Below, one piece after another: positions 27,275 through 34,391 of a DNA stretch of 44,188 bases. The DNA comes from a virus. The position numbers were made by a program, and so were the translations under genes. Location: the IMG/VR virus record IMGVR_UViG_3300006119_000020, positions 1-44,188 of that record; one strand, 5' to 3'. How positions within the stretch are numbered: position 1 is the first letter of the stretch; every line of letters begins with the position of its first letter. The notes beneath the pieces were generated by a model, which saw only the letters and a program-made list of their open reading frames with translations, had not been told where the DNA came from and did not search any database.

Positions 27275-29644
27275 CTAATACTCAATAATCACAACGCCGC
27301 CACGACCAACGTAGCCGCCGCCGCCACCGCCAGAGTTGTTTGCTTCGCCAGCACCACCCGCGCCAGTGCCATAACCAGAGGTAGGAAAAGTGCCGCCAGA
27401 TGTTCCCAAGAAGGAACTGCCGCCAGCGCCGCCAACAGTTTTTGGGCCATGCGGCGTCGTAACACTTAGTCCCGGCAAACCATTGCCGCCTGACACTGCA
27501 TCAAGATTGAACATTACTGCGCCGTCAAAGCCATCGGTTTTCACAACACCGCCGTCGCCCGGCTTTGTGAAGCCTTTCTTCTCACTGCCTTGCACATAGC
27601 CACTCTCGCCGCCTTTGCCGCCCTCGCAGTAAAGATACGATGATGCTTTACTTGCAAGACGGAAATAACTTTCAGTTCCGTCGCCTAATCCTTTGTAGTT
27701 TGAACAGCCAACGCGAACCTTAAACGCATCACCAGCCTTAAACTTGTAGCCGTAGAACATTGCGCGAGAATAAGCACCGCCGCCGCCACCAGCGCCGCCA
27801 GAACCTTCATTCGCGTTATTCGACCAGCCGCCACCAGTGCCGCCGCCGCCAACAACCGTCACACGGAAATACTCAACTCCTTCCGGCAACGTCCAATCAT
27901 AATCCTTTTCGTAATATGTGTTATTTTCAAAAACCCTGCGGTTTAAGAAGCCAACAGCATCGGTCGTGTTGATCACGCCGTTTGCATCGACCTCTAGGCC
28001 CTTGCCGATTTGAACAATGCCCGGAGTTGCCGTTGTTGCAAGGCTTGGCGTGACAAGACCATTTGCGTCAACATCCAAACCACCGCCAATTTTAACAAGG
28101 CCAAGGTCTGACTTGCTTGTCGTTTTAACGCTGACAACACCCTTTGCATCAACGTCAATGTTGTTGCCAACTTGCACAACGCCAAGTTTTGCTTTGGTCG
28201 TGTAACCAATAGCGTCTTGTATTGGGCCAAAAGCAACCGACACATCGACGTTATCAACCTGCGTCACAAACGGCATAAAGCCCGCTTTAACATTCGGGCC
28301 ATTTGTCAGAAGAAGCGTATAGTCAAAGCTATCGTTCTTAATAGCAGCGCGATATGCACCCGTCTGGTCAAGCAATGTAATCTGACCGCCAAACGATACC
28401 GTCTCGCCTAACGTGCCGTCTTCCTTAACAACAGGCGCAACGCCACCAAGCACAAGATTGCCGTTAATGAAACTTGCCGTCGTTGACGCTGCAATCTTGC
28501 CATAGCCATCATAAACAACGGCAGCAAAAGGTTGGCCTGTAAATGGCTTGGCGCTAATCATGCCGTCAGGCGCAATGGAGAAATTGCTGTCAGGCATAAT
28601 GCCGCCAACAACACCTTCACTTGCGTTTGTCGGAGGAAATGCTTTTGGCTTATCAACAATGTCCAGCCAATATGGCGCGCTGGCCTCAGTTCCAATCGTG
28701 CCGTCTTCTGCAACGCTAATGCCCGCGCCGATCTTTACGCCGCCAAGCAAATAGGTCGAGGCAATCGGGAGATCCACCGCAGCCGCATTAATCGTTCCAT
28801 CTGGATCAATGCTGATATTGTTGCCAGCCTTAACGCCACCAACCTCAGTTTCCGAGGCAATCGTTGGAGGATAAGCAATCGGCTTATCAACAATAATGTC
28901 CCAATCCACTTGCTGGATGTTTGCGCTAAGTGTCCCGTCAGGCGCAATCGACACGCCGTTGCCCTGCTTTACGCCACCAAGAACATTGGTTGCCGCAACA
29001 GGCGGCGGGAAACTTGCGGGCTTGTTAAGAATTTCATTCCACTCAGGCGCAGCCGATACAGTGCTAATCGTGCCGTCTGGTTCAATGTTAATACCAGCGC
29101 CCTCTTTAACGCCACCAAGCTGACTTGCTGACGCAATAGCAACCGGGAACGTGGCTGGCTTATTGATAATGCTATTCCAATCCGGCACAGCGTCTTGCGT
29201 TGATAATGTGCCGTCACCCGTAACATTAAGGCCAGTGCCGACTTTAATGCCGCCAAGCACAGTTGGCGTTGCTGGAACAATCGTCCCGCCAGCGGCGCTA
29301 ATGGTGCCATCAGCGCCAATCGTAATGTTGGTTCCCTGCTTTACGCCGCCGACAACAGCCGCCGTTGCAATAGGTGGTGTGAATGTTGCGGGCTTATTGG
29401 TGATTTGCGACCAATCAGTTGAGCCGCCACCACTTGCTGAAATTGTTCCGTCAGCGGCAATCGTAATATTTGTGCCAGCTTTAACGCAGCCAAGAGTAGA
29501 TTTAACTCCGGGGTTGTCTGGATATTCACGACCGGGAGCGCCGATGTCATCGCCATAGATATATACGTTTGCGCCACCTTTACCGTTGACGGTATTAATA
29601 GCGGCAGGGTTTGGGACAGGCCCTTTCTTAATCTCATCGGTCAT
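27275..29644 (-). CDS. second tail fibre with about 11 beta repeat modules
   Basis: 789 residues from the ATG that overlaps the upstream membrane peptide by ATGA. About eleven repeats with core GGVKxGxxIxIxxDGTIS fill roughly residues 45-370 and 510-590. Most are about 46 residues long, with a linker DWxxIxNKPAxFPPxIA; some are near 30. Between the two blocks lies a non-repeat beta domain. The C-terminal 200 residues are very Gly-rich (GGGGTGGGWSNNANEGSGGAG, ending GGGGGYVGRGGVVIIEY), a type of distal domain known in adhesins that use polyglycine sandwiches. Homotrimeric receptor binding is expected. The gene is upstream of TerL, far from the first fibre at 4620-6695. Confidence 0.8.
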   Translation of the reverse strand: MTDEIKKGPVPNPAAINTVNGKGGANVYIYGDDIGAPGREYPDNPGVKSTLGCVKAGTNITIAADGTISASGGGSTDWSQITNKPATFTPPIATAAVVGGVKQGTNITIGADGTISAAGGTIVPATPTVLGGIKVGTGLNVTGDGTLSTQDAVPDWNSIINKPATFPVAIASASQLGGVKEGAGINIEPDGTISTVSAAPEWNEILNKPASFPPPVAATNVLGGVKQGNGVSIAPDGTLSANIQQVDWDIIVDKPIAYPPTIASETEVGGVKAGNNISIDPDGTINAAAVDLPIASTYLLGGVKIGAGISVAEDGTIGTEASAPYWLDIVDKPKAFPPTNASEGVVGGIMPDSNFSIAPDGMISAKPFTGQPFAAVVYDGYGKIAASTTASFINGNLVLGGVAPVVKEDGTLGETVSFGGQITLLDQTGAYRAAIKNDSFDYTLLLTNGPNVKAGFMPFVTQVDNVDVSVAFGPIQDAIGYTTKAKLGVVQVGNNIDVDAKGVVSVKTTSKSDLGLVKIGGGLDVDANGLVTPSLATTATPGIVQIGKGLEVDANGVINTTDAVGFLNRRVFENNTYYEKDYDWTLPEGVEYFRVTVVGGGGTGGGWSNNANEGSGGAGGGGGAYSRAMFYGYKFKAGDAFKVRVGCSNYKGLGDGTESYFRLASKASSYLYCEGGKGGESGYVQGSEKKGFTKPGDGGVVKTDGFDGAVMFNLDAVSGGNGLPGLSVTTPHGPKTVGGAGGSSFLGTSGGTFPTSGYGTGAGGAGEANNSGGGGGGYVGRGGVVIIEY

Positions 29645-29733
29645 CTGAAAACCATCCATGTCATGAGTGTGATCCCGCCAGCCCACAACAGGCCCAACGT
29701 GACACCAGCAATGACAAAGAGGCGGTCATCCAT
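29641..29733 (-). CDS. 30-residue membrane peptide before fibre gene
   Basis: A short frame starting MDDRLFVIAG, with a continuous hydrophobic segment (VTLGLLWAGGITLMTWMVF) and a terminal Arg. Its TGA overlaps the ATG of the fibre gene (ATGA). Charge distribution and length suggest a single membrane span. AAGAG lies about 13 bases upstream, a weak ribosome site. It may mainly serve translational coupling. Function unknown. Confidence 0.45.
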   Translation of the reverse strand: MDDRLFVIAGVTLGLLWAGGITLMTWMVFR

Positions 29734-29751
29734 AAACGCACTACTCTTTTA

Positions 29752-29982
29752 CTATCTTTTAAAGCCATAAAACGCTGCCTCTAATTCAGCAATTCGCGCT
29801 TTATCTTTGCGCCAATGGTCATCAAGAACGTCTATTTCTTTCATCAAATGCTCAATAGCGTCGGCGGCTTCAAGCGCATCTTCTGGGTCAACCGTGGGCG
29901 CTAATTCCGCACATTTCAATGTGTCTCGGGCAGCAATACCATCACGACGCAATCGCTTCACAAGGTCTGAATAGTCAGTCAT
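29752..29982 (-). CDS. small helical protein, paralogue of the next upstream gene
   Basis: 76 residues. It starts DYSDLVKRLRRDG and has the same plan as the protein at 29979-30368: DLVKRLR, a Cys-containing loop, EAADAIEHL, then a helix ending RIAELEAAF. That arrangement (short N-terminal helix, EAADAIE, coiled-coil tail) is frequent in small phage proteins of unknown role. GGGAGAGAAGG precedes the ATG and is at the same time the codons of the upstream protein's C-terminus. Start and upstream stop overlap by ATGA. Confidence 0.6.
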   Translation of the reverse strand: MTDYSDLVKRLRRDGIAARDTLKCAELAPTVDPEDALEAADAIEHLMKEIDVLDDHWRKDKARIAELEAAFYGFKR

Positions 29983-30368
29983 TCCTTCTCTCCCAATACC
30001 TTACGGGCTTGGCGTAGGTCGCCACATGATACAACTTGCATCAAAGGATAGTCGTCTGATGCAGCATTATGTCCGGCTTCTATTGCTGTCTCTCCTAGCG
30101 CGAACGGCTTTAACGCTGCCTCTAGTTCATCAATCCGCTCATTAGCCTTTACTATGTCAGCCAAATATTCCAAAGCCAGTTCCTTTTGCTGCTCCCATAG
30201 TTCAGTCGCACACTTTAGTTCGCGCTGTAAAAGCTCAATAGCATCAGCGGCTTCATCACAAGAACTTTCAGGCCAATATGTATCGCAACAACATTCGCTG
30301 GCTGACTTAGCGGCACAAGTGCAGTTTAACTTTTTGCCGCGCAATCGCTTCACAAGGTCATCACTCAT
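29979..30368 (-). CDS. Cys-rich helical protein, paralogue
   Basis: 129 residues. The N-terminus SDDLVKRLRGKKLNCTCAA leads into a Cys cluster (NCTCAAKSASECCCDTYW; seven Cys in the first 40 residues counting CDEAADA), which could bind a metal. Then DEAADAIELLQRELK and a helical segment with RIDELEAALKPF. The C-terminus reads QARKVLGEKE, matching the 16-residue remnant upstream. Function unknown; metal binding is an inference from the Cys spacing. It belongs to a tandem family in this operon. Confidence 0.6.
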   Translation of the reverse strand: MSDDLVKRLRGKKLNCTCAAKSASECCCDTYWPESSCDEAADAIELLQRELKCATELWEQQKELALEYLADIVKANERIDELEAALKPFALGETAIEAGHNAASDDYPLMQVVSCGDLRQARKVLGEKE

Positions 30369-30415
30369 TCCTCCTCTCCCAATGCCTTACGGGCGTGGTT
30401 GTAGACCTCATTCAT
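30365..30415 (-). pseudogene. 16-codon remnant of a tandem paralogue
   Basis: A tiny frame MNEVYNHARKALGEEE ends with ATGA on the next gene's start. Its last ten residues (ARKALGEEE) match the C-terminus of the downstream protein (ARKVLGEKE). It looks like the tail of a third copy whose body was lost, kept perhaps because its codons GGGAGAGGAGG are the ribosome site for the gene at 29979-30368. Confidence 0.35.
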
Positions 30416-30419
30416 CACT

Positions 30420-30548
30420 TTATCCAATCGAAATGATAGTTGACGCCAGCCATTTTTCACGATCACGCTCACGTTCTGCTTCTAGCTCATCGGCTAAAAG
30501 CCATCTGCCGATCGTCACTTTGATCCAATTCAATAACCACTCAATCAT
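30420..30548 (-). CDS. 42-residue amphipathic protein
   Basis: A short frame whose ATG overlaps the upstream stop by one base (TGATG). It begins MIEWLLNWIKVTIGRWLLAD, a Trp/Leu/Ile-rich amphipathic or membrane-associated helix, continues with a charged ELEAERERDREKW helix and ends TIISIG. The perfect junction with the upstream gene supports translation. No function is recognised. Confidence 0.45.
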   Translation of the reverse strand: MIEWLLNWIKVTIGRWLLADELEAERERDREKWLASTIISIG

Positions 30549-30808
30549 CAATGAACCCTCACGATCATAAAGGTCATACACCTATGACCATCATCTTCCG
30601 ACGCATCGAGTGTGATGCGATAGGGCTGCTTGTTCTTCTTGCAAAACATGTTGAACTTGCTCAGCGTAAAACCATTCAAATCATCAACCATGAAATCGTA
30701 ATCTTCTTCAGATTCGGCCATGTCCCGAAACTTATCCAGCGTGTCGTGATAAAAGCTCATCAATGAACTAAACAGCTCTCCGACATCCTCTGGAACATTT
30801 TCAAGCAT
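30548..30808 (-). CDS. hypothetical acidic protein
   Basis: 86 residues, acidic N-terminal half with SEEDYDFMVDDLNGFTLS, then a basic stretch KFNMFCKKNKQPYRI and a beta-like end (RCMTFMIVRVH). No family recognised. It overlaps the end of the probable small terminase gene by 8 bases, so it is in the same transcript and probably coupled to it. Function unknown. Confidence 0.55.
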   Translation of the reverse strand: MLENVPEDVGELFSSLMSFYHDTLDKFRDMAESEEDYDFMVDDLNGFTLSKFNMFCKKNKQPYRITLDASEDDGHRCMTFMIVRVH

Positions 30809-31370
30809 CTTCTTCTGCCTGTAGTTCTAACGGCGGCTTCTCAATCCCATCTTTCAACCTAATCACGATGCCGGGCTGAAGTTGTATCGCTGTATTAACC
30901 GTGACATTGACGTTGCCACCCTTACCGTCTCCCGGCTCTCCGAGGATCATCTGGGCCGCAGCCAAGTTCACCTTCGCCCATGCTGCGCTCCCATCACCGG
31001 GATCATTCAAGACTTCGATCGTCTTCCTAACGGCATCAGCCTTTGCGCCATCTCTCAGCGCAGCAATCTCTGAATGATAAAACTTTTGAAACACAGCCTG
31101 AGTAAACAAATGCCGCGCATGTCTCAGCCTAAAGCCCAACACCTTCGCAGCTTCTTCAACCCTCAACGGCTCCCCAACCTTCAGCTCCCTAACTCTATCG
31201 GGATCATCCTCAGTTGGACTCTTGCGATACACACCGCGCAGCAAATGCGCCTTATCAACACCATTCACCACATACTGCGCTAACAACTTATGCTTCGGCG
31301 TCAGCTCCCTTAATGGCCCCATCAGCGCCTTGGGCGCCACAGCCTGTCCCTTCACTCTTTGCTGCGCCAT
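30801..31370 (-). CDS. probable terminase small subunit (TerS)
   Basis: 189 residues. N-terminal part with LTPKHKLLAQYVVNGVDKAHLLRG, then a likely helix-turn-helix (RVEEAAKVLGFRLRHARHLF) and a helical oligomerisation stretch (AVRKTIEVLNDPGDGSAAWA and KVNLAAAQMILGEPGD), followed by a beta-like tail (NVNVTVNTAIQLQPGIVIRL). DNA-binding helices followed by a KVNLAAAQ-type helix and a GEP turn is the usual plan of phage small terminases, which choose the packaging start on DNA. It lies near the start of the late operon, upstream of TerL. The assignment is by pattern and position. Confidence 0.6.
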   Translation of the reverse strand: MAQQRVKGQAVAPKALMGPLRELTPKHKLLAQYVVNGVDKAHLLRGVYRKSPTEDDPDRVRELKVGEPLRVEEAAKVLGFRLRHARHLFTQAVFQKFYHSEIAALRDGAKADAVRKTIEVLNDPGDGSAAWAKVNLAAAQMILGEPGDGKGGNVNVTVNTAIQLQPGIVIRLKDGIEKPPLELQAEEDA

Positions 31371-31594
31371 TCCACTAACGTCCCTTGCAACTGACCTATG
31401 CGTTTACGCAGTCGCTCAATCTCAACATCACGCTCAACTAACCCTCGCGCTAAACTCTTATTCACCTTTTGCAACCTCGCAACGATCTCATCGTAGCCAC
31501 CAGCCTTTTCCACATTGCCGCCATAGCGATCCGCCACCGCAGTCGCCACATCACCAAATGTTTCCGGCGATCTGATTTTTTTTCGACTCGTCAT
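31352..31594 (-). CDS. small coiled-coil protein upstream of TerS
   Basis: 80 residues: a basic N-terminus (MTSRKKIRSPETFGD), then YDEIVARLQKVNKSLARGL and VERDVEIERLRKRIGQLQ, which is a clear coiled coil with heptad leucines and isoleucines. It overlaps the TerS start by 19 bases. Possible partner or regulator of packaging, by position only. Function unknown. Confidence 0.55.
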   Translation of the reverse strand: MTSRKKIRSPETFGDVATAVADRYGGNVEKAGGYDEIVARLQKVNKSLARGLVERDVEIERLRKRIGQLQGTLVEWRSKE

Positions 31595-31825
31595 GTTTCG
31601 ATTCCAGATTTTTTTTAGATATGTCTGTGTGACGGGGGGAGGACGTAGGGGTGTGCCCCGTTTTGCCCCCCCGACCCCCGATCGCCTGTCGTCGCTTTTG
31701 ATCGATCGTTTAACCTATTGATTTGATTCATCATTTATTCGATCACACCGAGGGCGCCCTTGCCATACAGCTAGTGAGACTGTGTGATTGATTGCTAAGT
31801 CGCTGTTTAGACTCGCTTCGTTCCG
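31595..31825. other. non-coding gap with G and C tracts
   Basis: 231 bases with no convincing gene. It holds G6 and C7/C5 homopolymer tracts (near 31634-31678) and a small hairpin GGGG-TGTG-CCCC followed by GTTTT (31648-31664). Near 31701 lies GATCGATCG and further on an AT-rich segment. It precedes the TerS block on the minus strand, so it could contain the packaging recognition site or a late promoter; no consensus promoter is clear to me. Confidence 0.4.
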
Positions 31826-32170
31826 TCATGACATGGGGGGATTAAACGCTAGCCCTACTATGAAGCGACCAACTAGCGCCGCATTGTCTTTGGAGAGTTG
31901 TAGTTGAGCCTTTTGTATCGCGTCGTTTAGCTGGAATTGCCCTAAGTCGGTTACGAGCGTCGTGTCATTGCGAATATTGAGGGCGCTTTGTTGCTTCTCT
32001 GAGACACGACCTTTTGTCCCCTCAATCTCGCTTTGATTGATTGCGCTTTGATTGCTGCGATATGCTGTGATCTTGGCGCTATTGATTAGGTCGCTGTGAG
32101 TGATGCCAGCCGCTCGCATAGCCTCTTGATATTCGGCTATCTCGCTTATGCCAGGGCGATAGTCTGTCAT
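31826..32170 (-). CDS. hypothetical helical protein
   Basis: 114 residues, Gln/Asn/Ser-rich and helical: ISEIAEYQEAMRAAGITHSD, then QSAINQSEIEGTKGRVSEKQ and LGQFQLNDAIQKAQLQLSKD, with a short hydrophobic tail (ALVGRFIVGLAF). Composition resembles small virion or assembly proteins, but no family is recognised. Start overlaps the stop of the preceding short ORF by ATGA. It may be the first or second gene of the late minus-strand transcript. Confidence 0.5.
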   Translation of the reverse strand: MTDYRPGISEIAEYQEAMRAAGITHSDLINSAKITAYRSNQSAINQSEIEGTKGRVSEKQQSALNIRNDTTLVTDLGQFQLNDAIQKAQLQLSKDNAALVGRFIVGLAFNPPMS

Positions 32171-32301
32171 TGTGTGTCGCTCGCTATTGCGCCGTTATTG
32201 TGTGTCATCTCTTGTTCGATCATTACGCTAAAGCGCCCTTTAATCTCACAAGATAAAGCATTGTCGCCGCGCAAAGAGATTTGACTCAATTTCAATCTCA
32301 T
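32167..32301 (-). CDS. 44-residue ORF coupled to next gene
   Basis: A short frame starting MRLKLSQISLRGDNALSCEI, ending in EQEMTHNNGAIASDTQ, whose TGA overlaps the next ATG (ATGA). There is no strong ribosome site before its ATG. The coupling and the absence of a better gene in this stretch support it weakly. It would be the first gene of the leftward late operon. Function unknown. Confidence 0.4.
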   Translation of the reverse strand: MRLKLSQISLRGDNALSCEIKGRFSVMIEQEMTHNNGAIASDTQ

Positions 32302-32503
32302 TACGACGCACCATACTCACACGTGGTTAAATAATGAGTAAAAACAGATAGTTGACTCACTTGATTGCCTATCCGCGCCACAAACAAATCACTTGACAAA
32401 ATAGACGGCGCTTATCACGGCGCTAAATAAACATTGCATATCCTTTAGCCTCGTGTTAAATCTGATTTGCGTCTACCAGCGCATAACAAAAGGATTAATC
32501 ACC
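32302..32503. promoter_or_regulatory. divergent control region between late and plus-strand cassettes
   Basis: About 200 bases with no gene, between leftward late genes and the rightward cassette. It contains a consensus -35 hexamer TTGACA at 32393-32398, two direct copies of ACGGCGCT (32405-32412, 32417-32424) just downstream, AT-rich TAAATAA after them, and the first CTACCAG hairpin (32468-32483). A -10 hexamer at ideal spacing is not evident, so promoter positions are not fixed; an activator binding the ACGGCGCT repeats is possible. Confidence 0.4.
32468..32483 (+). promoter_or_regulatory. hairpin 1 with TCTACCAG loop
   Basis: TGCG (32468-32471) and CGCA (32480-32483) enclose the 8-base loop TCTACCAG. 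It lies 20 bases before the ATG of the 30-residue ORF, just before its AAAAGGAT ribosome site. The same loop recurs at 32650, 35604 and, shifted by one base, at 35910. Confidence 0.6.
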
Positions 32504-32596
32504 ATGAATACAGTCATCGAAGAAACAGCCGTAGCAGTTGGCGTCTTAATGCTCGCCGCGAGCGTTATCGCTTCGCCCTTTATCCTCTTTCATTGA
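32504..32596 (+). CDS. 30-residue membrane peptide
   Basis: A short frame with a good ribosome site (AAAAGGATTAATCACC before ATG), the same AAAGGAT signal used by the other plus-strand genes here. It starts MNTVIEETA, then a hydrophobic stretch (VAVGVLMLAASVIASPFILF) and ends in His. Probably a single membrane span. It is the first gene of the plus-strand cassette and lies between two TCTACCAG hairpins. Function unknown. Confidence 0.5.
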   Translation: MNTVIEETAVAVGVLMLAASVIASPFILFH

Positions 32597-32649
32597 TTGC
32601 GACTTTAAGCGCCTCACAAGGGCGCTTATGGGCGCAATCAAGCGTCGAT

Positions 32650-32665
32650 CCCGTCTACCAGCGGG
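32650..32665 (+). promoter_or_regulatory. hairpin 2 with TCTACCAG loop
   Basis: CCCG (32650-32653) pairs with CGGG (32662-32665) around the loop TCTACCAG. It is 18 bases before the ATG at 32683 and directly precedes the ribosome site GAGAGGAT. Same architecture and distance to the gene start as hairpin 1, with a different stem, i.e. compensatory change. Confidence 0.65.
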
Positions 32666-32682
32666 CTTTGAGAGGATAAGAC

Positions 32683-34314
32683 ATGTTTACCCTGTATTCC
32701 TTGGAGCAATCACAACTGCTATCTAATCGTATAACCTTTGTTGACGGTAAAAGAGCCGCTCGCGCCGCTCGCCTCTTATCCGTTAAAACTAAGGCTAAAT
32801 TTCAAGTCAGGAAATGTGAAGAAACAAGCGCCATTGCTTGGCAAGAGCGAGAAACGGCGCGCTTTGAAGCGGGCGAATATAAGCCATTGGAAGAAAGATT
32901 GCACAATCTCTCAATAGAGCATTTCCCGCTTCATTTCGCGCACATAGCAAAGAAAAAGCCCTCACTTATCGCCTATACAAAGGACGAAGTTAAAGGCGCC
33001 TCAGATAAGCAATCACTCATATCAATTGAGGCATATGTCCAACTATTGGTAGATAAAGGCGCTATTGAGCAAGATGACGTTAAAGTCATTGCGCGCCGCC
33101 ATGCAAACTATGCAAAGGTTGTTGAGGGCGCGCTTAAATTCGCAACAACCCCAGACGAAATTGAGCGAGTATATATCAATTACGACGCCTCAATCCATGC
33201 TTTGAGCGTATCTTGCATGAGACACGGCCTAGCACATTGGCCACGGGTAAATGGCGACCGTTATCACCCAACAAGAGTATATGGGGCTGGCGACCTAGCA
33301 ATTGCCTATATCTCCGACGATGAAGGTCGCACAATCGCCCGCGCCCTTTGTTGGCCTGAGAAGAAAATATATTCGCGCGTCTATGCAGGGGAAAATTCAC
33401 CCCTGCATGATCTGTTAAAGTCTGAGGGGTTTGAGAAGTCGCGCTATTATTCACTTCAAAATCCTTCAATGCAGGGCGCGCGTCTACTGCTAGTCGAGAA
33501 TGATCACGGAAATTATGTCGCGCCATATATGGACGAATGTGGCGCTGCGACTGATAACGGCGAATATCTTATTGTCGCTGAATATGGCGATTACAACCTT
33601 AATCAAACAAATGGTGAGGTCGAAAACACACACGCTGATGATCGTCCTATCTGTGAGAATTGCGACGAAAGGACCGACGAGAGCGATATGACTACTGTTT
33701 ATAACGCAATTATTCGCAATCGTCCTGATAATCCATCATATATGTGCGAGCATTGCGCCGATAGAAATTCCTACTATTGCCACGGCTACCAAGAAAGATT
33801 GAGCGACGATATTCACTCAGTTGAGGTAGACGGCGATCTTTATTCTTACAACTATGTCGAGAGTAGCGGAGATATTAATTATTGCGAATATAGGCACGAA
33901 TATACTACCGAGGATATTCATAGCGTCATTGTTAATGATAGCGGAGACGAAGAATATTGGTCACAGTCATCAGTCGATGATAGCGCCTTTGAGTATGACG
34001 GAAAGTATTATTCAAATGATCTTGACCATGTTGAGGTTGTAACAGAGCGTTATGTGCCGCGATACAATAGAAGCTGGAAATATCTTTCTCGCGCCAGTAA
34101 TTGGAGAGGCGAGATAAAAACTAATGTATGGTTTGTAGATGAAGAAACAAAGATCCCTCAATCAGTCATCGATGACGGCGAGATTGAGATATATGAGGGT
34201 GTAGACGGTCGCACATATGCGACAGACTACAAAGACAACTACCCCGTCAATCGTGCGCGCGTCATGCCTATTGAGGCTCATGAGGATGACGGCGAGCAAT
34301 CAATAGCAGCATGA
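32683..34314 (+). CDS. large cassette protein with a zinc-ribbon-like Cys motif
   Basis: 543 residues. The first 130 residues are basic and helical; about 165-290 form a domain with SCMRHGLAHWPRVNG, YGAGDLAIAYISDDEGRTIA and GARLLLVENDHGNYVAPYMD; then a possible zinc ribbon, CENCDERT at about 321 and CEHCADRNSYYC at about 354-365. The last 170 residues are acidic with repeated Tyr/Asp/Ser-rich turns (DDIHSVEVDGDLYSYNYVES, EDIHSVIVND), two copies of a DIHSV motif. Not a known enzyme to me. GAGAGGATAAGAC precedes the ATG. A nucleic-acid or protein-binding role is suggested by the Cys pairs only. Confidence 0.7.
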   Translation: MFTLYSLEQSQLLSNRITFVDGKRAARAARLLSVKTKAKFQVRKCEETSAIAWQERETARFEAGEYKPLEERLHNLSIEHFPLHFAHIAKKKPSLIAYTKDEVKGASDKQSLISIEAYVQLLVDKGAIEQDDVKVIARRHANYAKVVEGALKFATTPDEIERVYINYDASIHALSVSCMRHGLAHWPRVNGDRYHPTRVYGAGDLAIAYISDDEGRTIARALCWPEKKIYSRVYAGENSPLHDLLKSEGFEKSRYYSLQNPSMQGARLLLVENDHGNYVAPYMDECGAATDNGEYLIVAEYGDYNLNQTNGEVENTHADDRPICENCDERTDESDMTTVYNAIIRNRPDNPSYMCEHCADRNSYYCHGYQERLSDDIHSVEVDGDLYSYNYVESSGDINYCEYRHEYTTEDIHSVIVNDSGDEEYWSQSSVDDSAFEYDGKYYSNDLDHVEVVTERYVPRYNRSWKYLSRASNWRGEIKTNVWFVDEETKIPQSVIDDGEIEIYEGVDGRTYATDYKDNYPVNRARVMPIEAHEDDGEQSIAA

Positions 34315-34325
34315 GGGCTTGACAT

Positions 34326-34351
34326 TATGGGCGCGCATAATCGCGCCCATA
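34326..34351 (+). promoter_or_regulatory. perfect 10-bp stem-loop between cassette genes
   Basis: TATGGGCGCG (34326-34335) and CGCGCCCATA (34342-34351) form a perfect 10-bp stem with a 6-base loop; there is no T run after it. A second GGCGCGCCC (34354-34362) can compete for the GGGCGCG arm, so alternative structures are possible before the peptidase gene. The element CTACCAG (34371-34377), here without a clear stem, follows, then AAAAGGAT. Confidence 0.55.
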
Positions 34352-34391
34352 TTGGCGCGCCCTTGCGTCACTACCAGAAAAGGATCACAGC

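Noticed and set aside
28532-29131. 199-codon plus-strand frame opposite the second fibre
   Set aside because: It mirrors the repeat structure of the minus-strand fibre gene; no ribosome site and odd composition.
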